From: Nonomuraea candida
GTDB lineage: Bacteria; Actinomycetota; Actinomycetes; Streptosporangiales; Streptosporangiaceae
Direction of reading: 5' to 3'
NCBI RefSeq assembly: GCF_000725485.1
Contig: NZ_JOAG01000039.1
Span: forward strand, 1 to 64,000
Length of the DNA stretch: 64,000 nt
Shown: one piece after another, positions 48,781 through 58,258 of the stretch
How positions within the stretch are numbered: position 1 is the first letter of the stretch
Layout: every line of letters begins with the position of its first letter
Position numbers and translations under genes: made by a program
Notes under the pieces: model-generated
The model's input: only the letters and a program-made list of their open reading frames with translations
Told to the model about the DNA's origin: nothing
Databases searched by the model: none

Positions 48781-48836
48781 CCCGGAACGCTCGGGAAGTC
48801 ACCCCCCTGACCAGGAACGTTCGGGAAGCCACCCCT
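48748..48836 (+). repeat. Three tandem 29-30-nt repeats overlapping a stop codon
   Basis: Units start at 48748, 48778 and 48807 with the core tgacccggaacgctcgggaa. The first copy encodes the last residues of the 47827 protein, and the second carries its stop codon TGA 48778-48780. The expansion therefore moves or fixes the 3' end of the gene. Confidence 0.85.
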
Positions 48837-49080
48837 GATCAGCAGCCCTCGCAGCCGCGGCCACCCGCGCCTCACCGAGACCGCCCGAGGCATGGCCCCC
48901 GTTCGCAGGCGACAGAACACCGCACCACCCCAGCAGTCCTCTTGGGGAGAGCCGGAAGCCCAGGGGAGCGAGGTGAGCCAGAGGGCGAGGCGGGGGTATG
49001 GAGAGACAGGGGGTGCGTCAGGGGTTGATCAGGGGGATGCCGGATGTTCGCCGGGGGTGATCGTCAACAGACTCGTGATC
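48837..49080 (+). other. Intergenic region before ABC transporter
   Basis: About 240 nt without a gene I can support. It is G-rich on the right side (GGGGGTATGG, GGGGGTGATCG). No clear ribosome site precedes ATG 49081, so leaderless or unusual translation is possible. Confidence 0.4.
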
Positions 49081-49806
49081 ATGAATGACAGCGCGGTCCT
49101 CCTTCAGGAAGTGACCAGGACATACGGCAGAGGCGCCACAGAGGTCGCCGCGCTCCGCCAGGTCACCATCGGCTTCCCGAAGGGCAGCTTCACGGCCGTC
49201 ATGGGGCCCTCGGGCTCGGGGAAGAGCACGCTGCTCCAGTGCGCCTCGGGGCTGGACCGCCCCCAGTCGGGCGCCGTCCGCATCGCCGGGGACGACATCA
49301 CCCGCCTGCCGGAGAAGGAGCTGGCCGTGCTCCGCCGCGACCGGATCGGCGTCATCTTCCAGGCGTTCAACCTGGTGCCGTCACTGACCGCCTGGCAGAA
49401 CGTGATCCTCCCGAGCCGCCTGGCCCGGCGCCGGCCAGACCCGGCGCACGTGCGTACGCTGCTGCACCGCGTCGGCCTGGCGGGACGAGAGGGACACCGC
49501 CCGGCGCAGCTCTCCGGCGGCCAGCAGCAGCGGGTGGCGATCGCCCGCGCGCTGCTCGGCAGGCCGGAGGTGCTCTTCGCCGACGAGCCGACGGGCGCGC
49601 TCGACCGCGGCACCGGCCACGACGTGCTGGCGCTGCTGCGCGAGGCGGTCGACGGGTTCGGGCAGACGGTCGTGATGGTCACGCACGATCCCGAGGCCGC
49701 CGCCCGGGCCGACACGGTGGTGTTCCTGACCGACGGGCGCATCGTGGACGTGCTCGACCGGCCCTCGCCCGACCAGATCGGGCTCCGGCTGGGCGGACGC
49801 CGATGA
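49081..49806 (+). CDS. ABC transporter ATP-binding protein (MacB/LolD type)
   Basis: This 241-residue ATPase has Walker A VMGPSGSGKSTLLQCASGLDRP, Q-loop FQAFNLVPSLTAWQNV, signature LSGGQQQRVAIARALLGRPEVLFADEPTGALD (LSGGQ plus Walker B) and H-loop MVTHDPEAAARADTVVFL. The DEPTGALD variant marks FtsE/LolD/MacB-type exporters. It is coupled to the permease by ATGA overlap. Substrate unknown; antibiotic, peptide or envelope-stress export is usual for this family. No obvious RBS precedes ATG 49081. Confidence 0.9.
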   Translation: MNDSAVLLQEVTRTYGRGATEVAALRQVTIGFPKGSFTAVMGPSGSGKSTLLQCASGLDRPQSGAVRIAGDDITRLPEKELAVLRRDRIGVIFQAFNLVPSLTAWQNVILPSRLARRRPDPAHVRTLLHRVGLAGREGHRPAQLSGGQQQRVAIARALLGRPEVLFADEPTGALDRGTGHDVLALLREAVDGFGQTVVMVTHDPEAAARADTVVFLTDGRIVDVLDRPSPDQIGLRLGGRR

Positions 49807-51140
49807 TCCTCCTGCTGGCCTGGAACAACGTGCGGACCAACAGGGCCGGGTTCGCCTTCTCGTTCCTGGCGGTGGTCCTGGCCGTGACGCTGGTGGGCGG
49901 CAGCGGCCTGCTCGTCGTCGCCGCCGGCTCGGTCGGCGAGCTGAACGGCGTCATGGGCCTGCTGGTGCTGTCCGCGCTGGTGTCGGGGTTCGTGTCGGTC
50001 TTCGTGGTCGCGGGCATGCTGAGCATGAACGTGCTGCGGCAACGCAGGACGTGGGGCCTGCTGCGGTCGGTCGGCATGACGCCCGGGCAGGTGCGCCGGC
50101 TGGTCATGGCCGAGGCGCTCGTGGTCGCCGTGCTGGCGTCCGCGGCCGGCTGCCTGCTGGCCATGCCGTACGCCGCGACCATGGCGGCGTTGATGCGCGG
50201 GTCCGGGCTGGCCCCCGGCGGCATCCCGCTGGAGCTCACGCCTGGGCCGTTCGTCCTGGCCCTGGTCGTCGGGGTGGTGGTGACGTCGCTGGCGGCCCGG
50301 TCGGCCGCGCGCAAGGCGGTGCGCGTCGGGCCGCTGGAGGTGCTGCGCGACAGCGCGGCGCAGCAGCGGCTCCTGCCGTGGCCCAGGGCCGTGACCGGGG
50401 TGGTGGCGCTGGCCGGCGGGGCCGTGGTGTTGTGGCTGGTGCCCCAGGTGAACGAGCGGTCACAGGCCCCGACCGCGCTGGGGGCCACGATGGCGCTCTG
50501 CGTGGCCGCGTCCGCGCTGGGCCCCGTGGTGCTGCGCGGGATGGGCGCGCTGCTCGGAGCGCCGGTGGCCTGGCTGGACCCGGGCGCGGGCCTGCTCGCC
50601 CGGTCCGCGCTGATCGCGCAGCCGCGCCGGGCGATGTCGGCCGCGTCCCCGGTGATGCTGACGATCGCGCTGGCGTGCACCTTCCTGTTCGCCGTCACGA
50701 CGGCGGACGTGGCGGCGGGCGTGACCCGTACCGGCCCCGCGGCCTGGGCCGCGCCCGTGCTGGTGGGGTCGGCGGTGGCGTACACGGTGATCTCCGTCCT
50801 GAACGCGACGGCCATGTCGATGGCCGAGCGCACCGGTGAGCTCCGGCTGCTGCGCTCGGTCGGTACGACGCCGCGCCAGCTCACCAGAGCCGTCTGCTGG
50901 GAGTCGCTGATCGTGACGTGCGCCGGCGCCCTGCTCGGCACGGGCATCGCCGCCGCCTCCCTGACCGCCCTGGGCACGGCCATGACGGGCGAGCCCTGGT
51001 TCGCCTATTCCCTGCCGCAGTACGCGGGCCTGCTCCTGATCTGCCTGGCCAGCGGCCTGACCGGAGCCCTGACCGCGACACGAAACGCCCGCCGAGCCCC
51101 CCTCCTCTCCATCCCCACGAAAGACCACGCCACCAAGTAG
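49803..51140 (+). CDS. ABC transporter permease (FtsX/MacB family, two FtsX modules)
   Basis: This 445-residue permease has about eight TM helices in two FtsX modules. The N-terminal half has LAWNNVRTNRAGFAFSFLAVVLAVTLVGG and RQRRTWGLLRSVGMTPGQVRRLVMAEALVVAVLAS; the second has AERTGELRLLRSVGTTPRQLTRAVCWESLIVTCAGALLGTGIA. The repeated RLLRSVGMTP block is the MacB/FtsX mechanotransmission motif. There is no large extracellular domain, unlike MacB. It probably exports a hydrophobic or peptide substrate with the ATPase. A minisatellite follows. Confidence 0.88.
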   Translation: MILLLAWNNVRTNRAGFAFSFLAVVLAVTLVGGSGLLVVAAGSVGELNGVMGLLVLSALVSGFVSVFVVAGMLSMNVLRQRRTWGLLRSVGMTPGQVRRLVMAEALVVAVLASAAGCLLAMPYAATMAALMRGSGLAPGGIPLELTPGPFVLALVVGVVVTSLAARSAARKAVRVGPLEVLRDSAAQQRLLPWPRAVTGVVALAGGAVVLWLVPQVNERSQAPTALGATMALCVAASALGPVVLRGMGALLGAPVAWLDPGAGLLARSALIAQPRRAMSAASPVMLTIALACTFLFAVTTADVAAGVTRTGPAAWAAPVLVGSAVAYTVISVLNATAMSMAERTGELRLLRSVGTTPRQLTRAVCWESLIVTCAGALLGTGIAAASLTALGTAMTGEPWFAYSLPQYAGLLLICLASGLTGALTATRNARRAPLLSIPTKDHATK

Positions 51141-51207
51141 CGGCCGAAGCGGCAGAGGGACGGACGTCACCGGGGGACTGGGTCAGACGGACGACAGAGA
51201 CCGAGGG

Positions 51208-51426
51208 GATCAGAAGGCTCCCGAAGAGACGCCGACGGGGATCAGGAGGACCGCAGAGACACTCATAGGGATCAGGAGGACCTCAAAGAGGCACCCACAG
51301 GATCAGGAGGACCCCAAAGAGACACCCACAGGGATCAGGAGGACCGCAGAGACACGCACAGGGAACAGGAGGACGGCAGAGAGACACGCGGAGGGGTCAA
51401 GAGGACGGGCAGGGAGGCGCGGGCGG
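51208..51426 (+). repeat. Non-coding minisatellite, about seven 30-32-nt purine-rich repeats
   Basis: Seven imperfect copies of gatcaggaggaccncagagacacncacagg start at 51208, 51240, 51270, 51301, 51333, 51363 and 51395. They fill the gap between two converging genes (permease and kinase). The plus strand is rich in purines. Units vary from 30 to 32 nt, so it is not a conserved coding frame. CRISPR is excluded because there are no unique spacers. Confidence 0.9.
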
Positions 51427-51448
51427 AGGTCACTCGCGGGCGGATCGG

Positions 51449-52951
51449 TCACTCGCGGACGATCGCCAGCATCACGTCAGAGGCCGAGGGCCGCTCATCC
51501 GGACGTTTGTTCAGGCACGTCCCCACGATGCCGCGTAACGCGGGCGGCAGCGGCGACAGGTCGGGGTGGAAGGTCAGCACCCGGTTGAACACCGCGGGCA
51601 CGGTGTCCTCCCCGAACGCCGGCCGCCCCGTGGCCGCGAACATCATCGTGACGGCCCAGCTGAACACATCGGAGGCCGGCCCCACCGCCTCGCCCGTCAA
51701 CTGCTCGGGCGACATGTACGGCGGCGTGCCGACCATCTTCCCCGACGTCATCGTCACCTGGTCAAGGGCGCGCGCGATCCCGAAGTCGATCACCCGTGGC
51801 CCGTCGTGCCCGATCAGCACGTTGCTCGGCTTGAAGTCGCGATGCACGACCCCGGCCTTGTGGATGGCCGCCAGCGCCCCCGCCGTGGACAGCGCCAGCC
51901 GCGTCAGGCCGTCCTCGTCACGCGGCCCGTGCTTCTTGACGAGCTGTTCGAGCGACGGCCCTTCCACGTATTCGCTGACGATGTACGCGTGCTGCCCGCT
52001 GATGTTCACGTCGAGCACCCGGGCCGTGGAGAACGTCGCCACCCGCTGCGCCGCCTCCACCTCCCGCGCGAACCTGGCCCGAGCCGTCTCGTCGACCAGA
52101 TCGTGCAGCACCTTCACGGCGACCCGCGTGCCGTTGGGCGCCATGGCCAGATAGACCGCCCCCTGCCCGCCACGCCCCAGCGGCTGGAGCACCCGATAGT
52201 GCCCGATCCACTCCGGCTCTCCCGGCCGCCGCTGGTAGCTGGGCGAGGTCGTACGCTGCCGCAGGTCGTCAGCAGGCCCCGTCGTGCGCCCGCGCCCGTC
52301 GGAAGCGGGCCCGGAGGCGCGCCGCCGCCGGCCGGCGGGCGGAGCGGTGGAGTGGTGCCGCAGGTCCGCAGGCGAAGCGGTGGGGTGGTGGCGCGGGTCG
52401 TCAGGAGGCACGGTGGGGTGGTGGCGCAGGTCGTCAGGAAGTGCGGTGGCGTGATGCCACGGCTCGCCGGACGGGCCCGTGGTGCGGTGCCGCGGGTCGC
52501 CGGCCGCGCCACCAGAGTGGCGCCGCGGGTCGCCTGCCATGCCGCCGGCGTGGTGCCGCAGGTCGGCGGAGGGGCCGGTGGCGCGATCCCTCAGGTCCGC
52601 GGGCGGATATGCCGGCCCGGTGAGCCGGGCGCGCGCCATGAACGGCACCAGGATCGCCGAGTGGATGAGCCCGCCGATCCAGCTCAGCACGAGTCCCATC
52701 GTGACCAGCACGGAGAGCGTCGCCGGGAAATCCTCGTAATCCTCGTAGGAGACGGCCGCGATGAGGAACGACCCGATGCCGACGAAGTAGACGGCCGCGG
52801 CGACGCCGTGCCAGATGTTGCGCAGCCAGAACGCGGCGATCCCGATCGTGAACGGGGTCGCCAGCCCGCACGTGAACAGAGGCAGGCAGGCCCACACGAC
52901 GGCGGCCGTCCACCTCAGGCCACTTGGGCGGACGGGATGGCTGTGCTGCAT
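51449..52951 (-). CDS. Membrane Ser/Thr protein kinase (STPK), kinase domain C-terminal
   Basis: This 500-residue protein has an N-terminal membrane region (about 1-110: LRWTAAVVWACLPLFTCGLATPFTIGIAAFW, VAAAVYFVGIGSFLIAAVSY, LSVLVTMGLVLSWIGGLIHSAILV). A repeat-rich linker (52235-52597) follows, and a C-terminal Hanks-type kinase with GRGGQGAVYLA, VAVKVL, VVHRDFKPSNVLI, VIDFGIARA, MVGTPPYMSPEQL and R in NKRPDERPSASDV. All catalytic residues (Lys, HRD, DFG) are present. The order, membrane first and kinase last, is the reverse of PknB. I chose ATG 52951. It lies inside the nuo locus next to a FtsX-type exporter; substrates are unknown. Confidence 0.85.
   Translation of the reverse strand: MQHSHPVRPSGLRWTAAVVWACLPLFTCGLATPFTIGIAAFWLRNIWHGVAAAVYFVGIGSFLIAAVSYEDYEDFPATLSVLVTMGLVLSWIGGLIHSAILVPFMARARLTGPAYPPADLRDRATGPSADLRHHAGGMAGDPRRHSGGAAGDPRHRTTGPSGEPWHHATALPDDLRHHPTVPPDDPRHHPTASPADLRHHSTAPPAGRRRRASGPASDGRGRTTGPADDLRQRTTSPSYQRRPGEPEWIGHYRVLQPLGRGGQGAVYLAMAPNGTRVAVKVLHDLVDETARARFAREVEAAQRVATFSTARVLDVNISGQHAYIVSEYVEGPSLEQLVKKHGPRDEDGLTRLALSTAGALAAIHKAGVVHRDFKPSNVLIGHDGPRVIDFGIARALDQVTMTSGKMVGTPPYMSPEQLTGEAVGPASDVFSWAVTMMFAATGRPAFGEDTVPAVFNRVLTFHPDLSPLPPALRGIVGTCLNKRPDERPSASDVMLAIVRE
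52235..52597 (-). repeat. Coding repeat: eleven 33-nt units in the kinase linker
   Basis: Eleven consecutive 11-residue units such as DLRDRATGPSA, DLRHHAGGMAG, DPRHRTTGPSG, DLRHHPTVPPD and DLRQRTTSPSY span the linker between the membrane region and the kinase. Consensus D-L/P-R-H-H-x-T-x-P-x. They are disordered, His/Arg/Pro-rich, and contain Ser/Thr that could be autophosphorylated. Confidence 0.9.
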
Positions 52952-53103
52952 GGCGGAGAGACTATCGCCATGCCGCGGTTCATATCGGGCATGCGCACAG
53001 CTTGTGGATAACCTCCGGCCAGCCTGTGGACAGCTGTGGAAAAACTGGGGACAACGCGTCGGATCATTCACGAGCGCGGCCAAGTGCGCCATGATGTTGA
53101 ACC

Positions 53104-54489
53104 ATGGCGCGGATACCGGGAGTCGGACTGGCGAAGGGGCTGTCCATCACCCTTCGCCACATGCTGCGCAAGTCGGTGACTCAGCAATATCCCGAGGTCA
53201 AGCCCGATCTGCCGCCCCGCAGCCGAGGGGTGATCGCCCTTGTCGAGGAAAACTGCACCTCCTGCATGCTCTGCGCCCGGGAGTGCCCCGACTGGTGCAT
53301 CTACATCGACTCCCACAAGGAGACGATCCCGGCCCCCGAAGGCGGCCGTCCCCGCCAGCGCAACGTCCTCGACCGCTTCGCCATCGACTTCGCCCTGTGC
53401 ATGTACTGCGGCATCTGCATCGAGGTCTGCCCCTTCGACGCCCTCTTCTGGTCGCCGGAGTTCGAGTACGCCGAGGGCGACATCCGCAATCTTGTGTACG
53501 AGAAGGACAGGCTCACCGCCTGGGCCCAGACGGTCCCCCCGCCCCCGGCTCACGAGGTGGGCGCCGAGCCCCCGAAGGAGCTGACGGCGGCCCCACGCCG
53601 CCCCGCGCCCGGCCGCCCGGCCCGCACCCCTGCGGCGCCCCGCTCCCGTACCTCCGCCCCGGAAGGCGCCACCCCCACCTCCGCCCAGGAAGGCGACACC
53701 CCGACCTCCACCCCAAAGCCCGCCACCCCGGAAACCGGCGCCCCCGAGCCTTCAGGCACCTCAGACGTCCCGACGACAGGCGCCCACGCCGCTCCGGCGA
53801 GGCCCGCCCCCGGGCCCGCCACCCCAGGCGCCTCTGACGCTCCGGGCACCTCTGATGCTCCGGGCACCTCTGATGCTCCGGGCACCTCTGACGCTCCGGG
53901 CACACGCGCGCCCGGAGCCTCGCAGGCCCGCCCCCTCGACGACACGTCCTCGAACGCGCCCGGCGCTCCCGCGGCCCGCGCGTCCGAAGCTCCGGCGACC
54001 GGCGGCTCCGACGCCGGCCCCGGGGAGAGGCCGCCGTCGCGCACTCCAGGGGGACGCCCCCGTCGCCCGATGACGAACGTACGCGGCATCCGCCCCCCGG
54101 GCGCCCTCCCATCCACCCGGCCGCAGGGGGAGAGCCGGCCCCAGGAGCAGGGGGAGGACCAGCCGCAGGGGGAGGGCCAGGCGCAGAGGGAGGACCGGGC
54201 GCAGGGCGAGGGCCGCCCCGAGCGCGCCCACGAAGGCCACCCCGGACCGCAGAGCGGACCCGACCCCGAGAATCCGGAGGGCCGGGGACCGGATCAGGCT
54301 TCATCCACAGGACAGCCATCCTCCGAGAAGTTGTCCACAGCCTCGGGCCACCCGCCACCGGAGCCCGACCCCGAAGGGCAAACTTCTGCCGCGAGCCCGC
54401 GCAGACGCAAGATGGCCGATCCACGGTCCATTCGACCGCCGGGGCGGCTCGGCCCTGACGACACAAGGGAGTCCGAGGAGGAGTCGTGA
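53104..54489 (+). CDS. nuoI: NADH-quinone oxidoreductase subunit I with 310-residue disordered tail
   Basis: Residues 1-145 are a normal 8Fe ferredoxin-like Nuo[24 protein letters not shown], first cluster Cys51/54/57/61 ([12 protein letters not shown]) and second Cys99/102/105/109 ([12 protein letters not shown]). Then 310 residues of Pro/Ala/Gly/Gln/Glu-rich sequence follow, with repeats, to position 461; usual NuoI is 160-220 residues. Two basic motifs, NVRGIRPPG and DPRSIRPPG, bracket the tail. The subunit passes electrons from ferredoxin or NuoG toward N2. ATG 53104. Confidence 0.9.
   Translation: MARIPGVGLAKGLSITLRHMLRKSVTQQYPEVKPDLPPRSRGVIALVEENCTSCMLCARECPDWCIYIDSHKETIPAPEGGRPRQRNVLDRFAIDFALCMYCGICIEVCPFDALFWSPEFEYAEGDIRNLVYEKDRLTAWAQTVPPPPAHEVGAEPPKELTAAPRRPAPGRPARTPAAPRSRTSAPEGATPTSAQEGDTPTSTPKPATPETGAPEPSGTSDVPTTGAHAAPARPAPGPATPGASDAPGTSDAPGTSDAPGTSDAPGTRAPGASQARPLDDTSSNAPGAPAARASEAPATGGSDAGPGERPPSRTPGGRPRRPMTNVRGIRPPGALPSTRPQGESRPQEQGEDQPQGEGQAQREDRAQGEGRPERAHEGHPGPQSGPDPENPEGRGPDQASSTGQPSSEKLSTASGHPPPEPDPEGQTSAASPRRRKMADPRSIRPPGRLGPDDTRESEEES
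53830..53901 (+). repeat. Four 18-nt repeats coding SDAPGT
   Basis: Units start at 53830, 53848, 53866 and 53884 (cctctgatgctccgggca-like) and encode ASDAPG and TSDAPG. They lie in the disordered tail of NuoI. Confidence 0.9.
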
Positions 54490-55502
54490 CCGAGGCGGTG
54501 CCCTCCTACCTGTCACCTACCGGGCAAGAGATCGTGTTCTTGCTCCTGGGCGCGGTAGCGGTTGGATCGGCGCTGCTCGTCGTCACGACCAGACAACTCG
54601 TCCACGCCGCCCTCTGGCTGGTGCTGTGCTTCGGTGCGCTGGCGGGCGGTTACCTCGTGCTGACCGCCGAGTTCGTGGCCTGGGTCCAGGTGCTCATCTA
54701 CGTGGGCGCCGTGGTCGTGCTGATGCTGTTCGGCATCATGCTCACCCGCGCCCCCATAGGCCGCTCCACCGACCTCGACAGCGGCAACAAGCCGGTCGCG
54801 GCCCTGGTGGCGGTGGCGACGGCGGCGATCCTGGTCACGGTGGTGATCGACGGTTTCCGCACGGCATACACCCCGCTCACCCCTGGCGCCGGAGCCGCGA
54901 AGGAACTGGGCGCCAGCGTGTTCGCGACCTGGGTGCTCCCGTTCGAGGCGCTGTCCGTGCTGCTGCTGGCCGCACTGATCGGCGCCATCGTCCTGTCCCG
55001 TACGGACATCCCCGGCGGCTCTCCCGCACCCCCCACCCCCACCCAGCCGCCCGCCCCACCACGGCAACCCCCGCAACCACCGAAGACCCCGCCCGAGCAC
55101 CCCCAGCCACCACCCGCCCCACCACCCGCCCCGCCATCCGAGCCGGCCGCACAGCCGCCTGCACCTCCTGGGGCGGCCGCACTCTCGTCCGAGCCGGCCC
55201 CATCTCCGCAAGGGCCGTCCGAGCCCTCGCAAGAACCACCCCGGCAACGGCAGGAACCACCCGGTCATCAACGGAACCCGGCGGGGCGATCAGACGCAGC
55301 ACCCGGGGCCGCCCAAACTCCAGCCGGCCATCCACCGGCTCCTCACGAGCAACCGCAGGAACCGTCTGCGGCACCACCAGAGCTTCGCGATCAACCGCAG
55401 ACGTCTGCCACGCCACCCGAGAGCACCTCGTCACCCGAGAGCACCTCGTCACCCGACCGGGCCGTGGACGGCCGGCCACCCGACCAGACCGGGGGTCACT
55501 AG
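54486..55502 (+). CDS. nuoJ: NADH-quinone oxidoreductase subunit J with Pro-rich tail
   Basis: Residues 1-172 are NuoJ with five TM helices, including the conserved [24 protein letters not shown] and a C-terminal helix. Residues 176-338 are an added disordered region, extremely rich in Pro, Gln, Ser and Glu ([19 protein letters not shown]), ending [14 protein letters not shown]. Normal NuoJ is about 170-290. Starts GTG 54486, inside the nuoI stop (GTGA overlap). Confidence 0.9.
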   Translation: MTEAVPSYLSPTGQEIVFLLLGAVAVGSALLVVTTRQLVHAALWLVLCFGALAGGYLVLTAEFVAWVQVLIYVGAVVVLMLFGIMLTRAPIGRSTDLDSGNKPVAALVAVATAAILVTVVIDGFRTAYTPLTPGAGAAKELGASVFATWVLPFEALSVLLLAALIGAIVLSRTDIPGGSPAPPTPTQPPAPPRQPPQPPKTPPEHPQPPPAPPPAPPSEPAAQPPAPPGAAALSSEPAPSPQGPSEPSQEPPRQRQEPPGHQRNPAGRSDAAPGAAQTPAGHPPAPHEQPQEPSAAPPELRDQPQTSATPPESTSSPESTSSPDRAVDGRPPDQTGGH

Positions 55503-56092
55503 TGCACATCGTCTACCCGGCGGTCGTCTCCGCGCTCCTCTTCTCCATCGGCGTCTACGGCGTGCTCGCCCGCCGCAACACGATCCTCGTGCTGATGTCG
55601 GTCGAGCTGATGCTCAACGCCGTCAACCTCAACCTGGTCGCGTTCGACGTGTGGCTGCGCGACCGCCTGCACAGCGGCCAGGTGCTCACGCTCTTCGTCA
55701 TCGTCATCGCGGCCGCCGAGGTGGGCCTGGGCCTGGCGATCGTGCTGGCCCTCTACAGGAACCGCCGCACCGTCGACCTCGACCGCCTCCGCGACCTGGC
55801 CGAGCCCACCGGAGAGCCGGGCGCGGAGCCCACCGGCGACCTCACCGGCAAGCCCGGCGGGCCCGCCGACGGGCATTCCGGCAGCCCGGCGACCCGGCGC
55901 CTGCCGACGGGCGGCCACGCGGGCACACCACCCACGCCCGCCCACCCACAGCCCGCCCCTGCCGAAGCGGGCACCACCACCACTGACGACCCCGCCGGGT
56001 CGAGCGCCGACGACCATCGGCACGGGCGGCCGGCCCCCGAGCCCGACCAGGGCGACGAGCAGCCCGCCAGGCGAGGAGGCGGCACCCGATGA
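55502..56092 (+). CDS. nuoK: NADH-quinone oxidoreductase subunit K with tail
   Basis: Residues 1-99 are a complete NuoK: three TM helices with [29 protein letters not shown] (the membrane Glu36-type of proton transfer) and [31 protein letters not shown]. Residues 101-196 are disordered ([36 protein letters not shown]). The usual length is about 100. GTG 55502 overlaps the nuoJ stop by 1 nt, and the end overlaps nuoL by ATGA. Confidence 0.9.
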   Translation: MHIVYPAVVSALLFSIGVYGVLARRNTILVLMSVELMLNAVNLNLVAFDVWLRDRLHSGQVLTLFVIVIAAAEVGLGLAIVLALYRNRRTVDLDRLRDLAEPTGEPGAEPTGDLTGKPGGPADGHSGSPATRRLPTGGHAGTPPTPAHPQPAPAEAGTTTTDDPAGSSADDHRHGRPAPEPDQGDEQPARRGGGTR

Positions 56093-58161
56093 CGACCTTC
56101 CCGCTGCTGACCGTGCTCCTGCCCTTCGCCGCGGCCTTCGCGGGCCTCCTGCTCTCCCGCCTGCCCCACCGCCGCACACCGGCCGGCGACCCCGCAACCC
56201 GGCACCAGGCAGGCGCGCCCACACCGCAACACGAAGCAGACGACACCACTCGGCACCGCCGAGCAGGCGACACCGTCACCCGGCACCGGCCAGAAACCGT
56301 CACCCGGCACCGGCCAGAAGACGTGGCGCCGCAACGCCGGGCGGGCGAACGGGCCAACCGCCGGGCCGCCTGGATCGCGATCATCCCCACGGCGCTCTCG
56401 GCGGTCCTGGCCGCGTGGCTGGCCTCGGGCCCGGGCCTGGCCTACTTCACCGGCACCGCCACCGCGGCCGCACCGCCGCCCACCGGCCAGACCTACGGGA
56501 CGATCGTCACCGGCGGCATCCCGATCTCGCTCACCCTCCAGGCCGACGCCCTCTCCAGCGTCCTCGGCGTCCTGGTGACCCTGGTGGCCCTCGCCGTACA
56601 GGTCTACTCGGTCGGCTACCTCAAGGACGACCCGCGCTACCCCTCCTACAGCGCGTTCATCAGCCTGTTCACCAGCGCGATGCTCCTGGTCGTGTACGCG
56701 GGCGACCTCCTGGTCCTCTACGTGGGCTGGGAGATCATGGGCCTGTGCTCCTACCTCCTCATCGGCCACTGGTGGGAAGACCGGGGCAATTCGCGCGCCG
56801 CGGTGAAGGCGTTCCTCGTCACCCGTCTCGGCGACGTCGGCTTCCTGTTCGGCATCTTCGTGCTCGGCATGGCGGCCGGCAGCTTCCGCATCGCCGACGT
56901 GCTGGCCAAGGTGCCCGACATGTCCGCGGCCACGCTGGTCACGGCCACGCTGCTGCTGCTGGCGGGGGTGGCGGGCAAGAGCGCCCAGGTGCCGCTGCAC
57001 ACGTGGCTGCCCGACGCCATGGCGGGCCCGACCCCGATCAGCGCCCTGATCCACGCCGCCACCATGGTCGCCGCCGGCATCTTCATCGTGGCCAGGCTGT
57101 TCCCCGCCTTCCTCGCCGCCCGCCCCACGCTCGACGTGCTGGCCGTCATCGCCGCGCTGGGCATGCTGGGCGCCGCCCTGGCCGCGCTCGCCCAGGACGA
57201 CCTGAAACGCGTGCTCGCCTACTCCACGGTCAGCCAGCTCTCATACATGGCCGGCGGCCTCGCCGCGGGCTCCGACACCGCGGCCGTCTTCCACCTGCTG
57301 ACCCACGGCGCGTTCAAGGCCCTGCTGTTCCTCTGCGCCGGCGCGGTGATCCACCACGTCGGCTCCAACCTGATGACCCAGATGGGCGGCCTGCGCCGCG
57401 AGCTGCCGGTCACCTTCGTGACGATGACGATCGGCTTCGCCGCCCTGATGGGCATCCCTCCGGCCAGCGGTTTCTTCAGCAAGGACGGCGTCCTGCTGGC
57501 CATGTCGGACGCGCTGTCGGCCGGGCTGTCGGCCGGCGGCCTCACCGCCGCGGCCGCCCTCCTCCTGTACACCTGCGCGCTCGCGACCGTGGCCGTCACC
57601 GGCGCGTACGCCACCAGGGCCTGGCTGCGCACCTTCTTCGGCCGGCCGAGAGCCGTGGCGCTCCCGGAGCCGCCGCCCGGCTTCGCCCACGTGGTGGACG
57701 TCAGGGAGGCCCCGCGCACCATGCTGGTGCCCCTCGTCCTCCTCGCCGTCCCCGCCCTGCTGCTCGGCTTCGCCGGCGAGCCGCACCTCGACCTCGGCGT
57801 GGGCGCCGTCAGCGTCGTGCTCGCGCTGCTGGGCGCCGGGGCGGTCCACACGCTCTGGCGCCTCGACCCCATCGCCGACCCGGCCCGCCTGCTGGGCCCG
57901 CTGCGCACGCCGTGCGAGCGCGCGTTCTACCTGGACGCCCTCTACGCGGCGTGCGTCGTACGCCCGGTGCTGGCCCTGGCCAGGCTCGTCGTCACCACGG
58001 ACGACAAGGTCGTGGACGGCGCCGTACGCGGCTCCGGCAGGTCGGCCCGGGGGCTGTCCGGGGTGCTGCGGCTGGCCCAGAACGGCAACGTCCAGCTCTA
58101 CGTGAGCGGCGTCCTGGCAGGCGTCCTGTTGATCGCGGTGGGGGCGGTGGTGTTCGCGTGA
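56089..58161 (+). CDS. nuoL: NADH-quinone oxidoreductase subunit L with N-terminal loop insertion
   Basis: This 690-residue antiporter-like subunit shows [54 protein letters not shown] (Glu of the proton channel), [33 protein letters not shown] and [21 protein letters not shown]. Between TM1 and TM2, residues about 28-91 are an insertion rich in RH-x-P/T repeats ([19 protein letters not shown]). The last helix is followed by a short end. It carries one proton channel and the lateral helix region. Confidence 0.92.
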   Translation: MTTFPLLTVLLPFAAAFAGLLLSRLPHRRTPAGDPATRHQAGAPTPQHEADDTTRHRRAGDTVTRHRPETVTRHRPEDVAPQRRAGERANRRAAWIAIIPTALSAVLAAWLASGPGLAYFTGTATAAAPPPTGQTYGTIVTGGIPISLTLQADALSSVLGVLVTLVALAVQVYSVGYLKDDPRYPSYSAFISLFTSAMLLVVYAGDLLVLYVGWEIMGLCSYLLIGHWWEDRGNSRAAVKAFLVTRLGDVGFLFGIFVLGMAAGSFRIADVLAKVPDMSAATLVTATLLLLAGVAGKSAQVPLHTWLPDAMAGPTPISALIHAATMVAAGIFIVARLFPAFLAARPTLDVLAVIAALGMLGAALAALAQDDLKRVLAYSTVSQLSYMAGGLAAGSDTAAVFHLLTHGAFKALLFLCAGAVIHHVGSNLMTQMGGLRRELPVTFVTMTIGFAALMGIPPASGFFSKDGVLLAMSDALSAGLSAGGLTAAAALLLYTCALATVAVTGAYATRAWLRTFFGRPRAVALPEPPPGFAHVVDVREAPRTMLVPLVLLAVPALLLGFAGEPHLDLGVGAVSVVLALLGAGAVHTLWRLDPIADPARLLGPLRTPCERAFYLDALYAACVVRPVLALARLVVTTDDKVVDGAVRGSGRSARGLSGVLRLAQNGNVQLYVSGVLAGVLLIAVGAVVFA

Positions 58162-58176
58162 GCGGCAGTGGCGTGC

Positions 58177-58253
58177 GGATCGGCGCGGGGCCGGGCGGTC
58201 GTGCCCGGGTGAAGGGTCGTGGCACGGGATCGGTGCGGGGCCGGGCGGTGGTG
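58177..58253 (+). repeat. 27-nt direct repeat in the nuoL-nuoM spacer
   Basis: Copies at 58177-58203 and 58227-58253 share ggatcggcgcggggccggg with two mismatches. The sequence at the nuoL end (gtggtgttcgcgtga) also recurs just before nuoM (gtggtgttcgcatga), so the spacer arose by duplication of the junction. Confidence 0.75.
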
Positions 58254-58258
58254 TTCGC

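Noticed and set aside
51208..51426. Possible CRISPR array
   Set aside because: Adjacent imperfect 30-32-nt units with no unique spacers and no cas genes.
58162..58258. Extra small gene between nuoL and nuoM
   Set aside because: The spacer is a short duplicated repeat. No frame there has a ribosome site.
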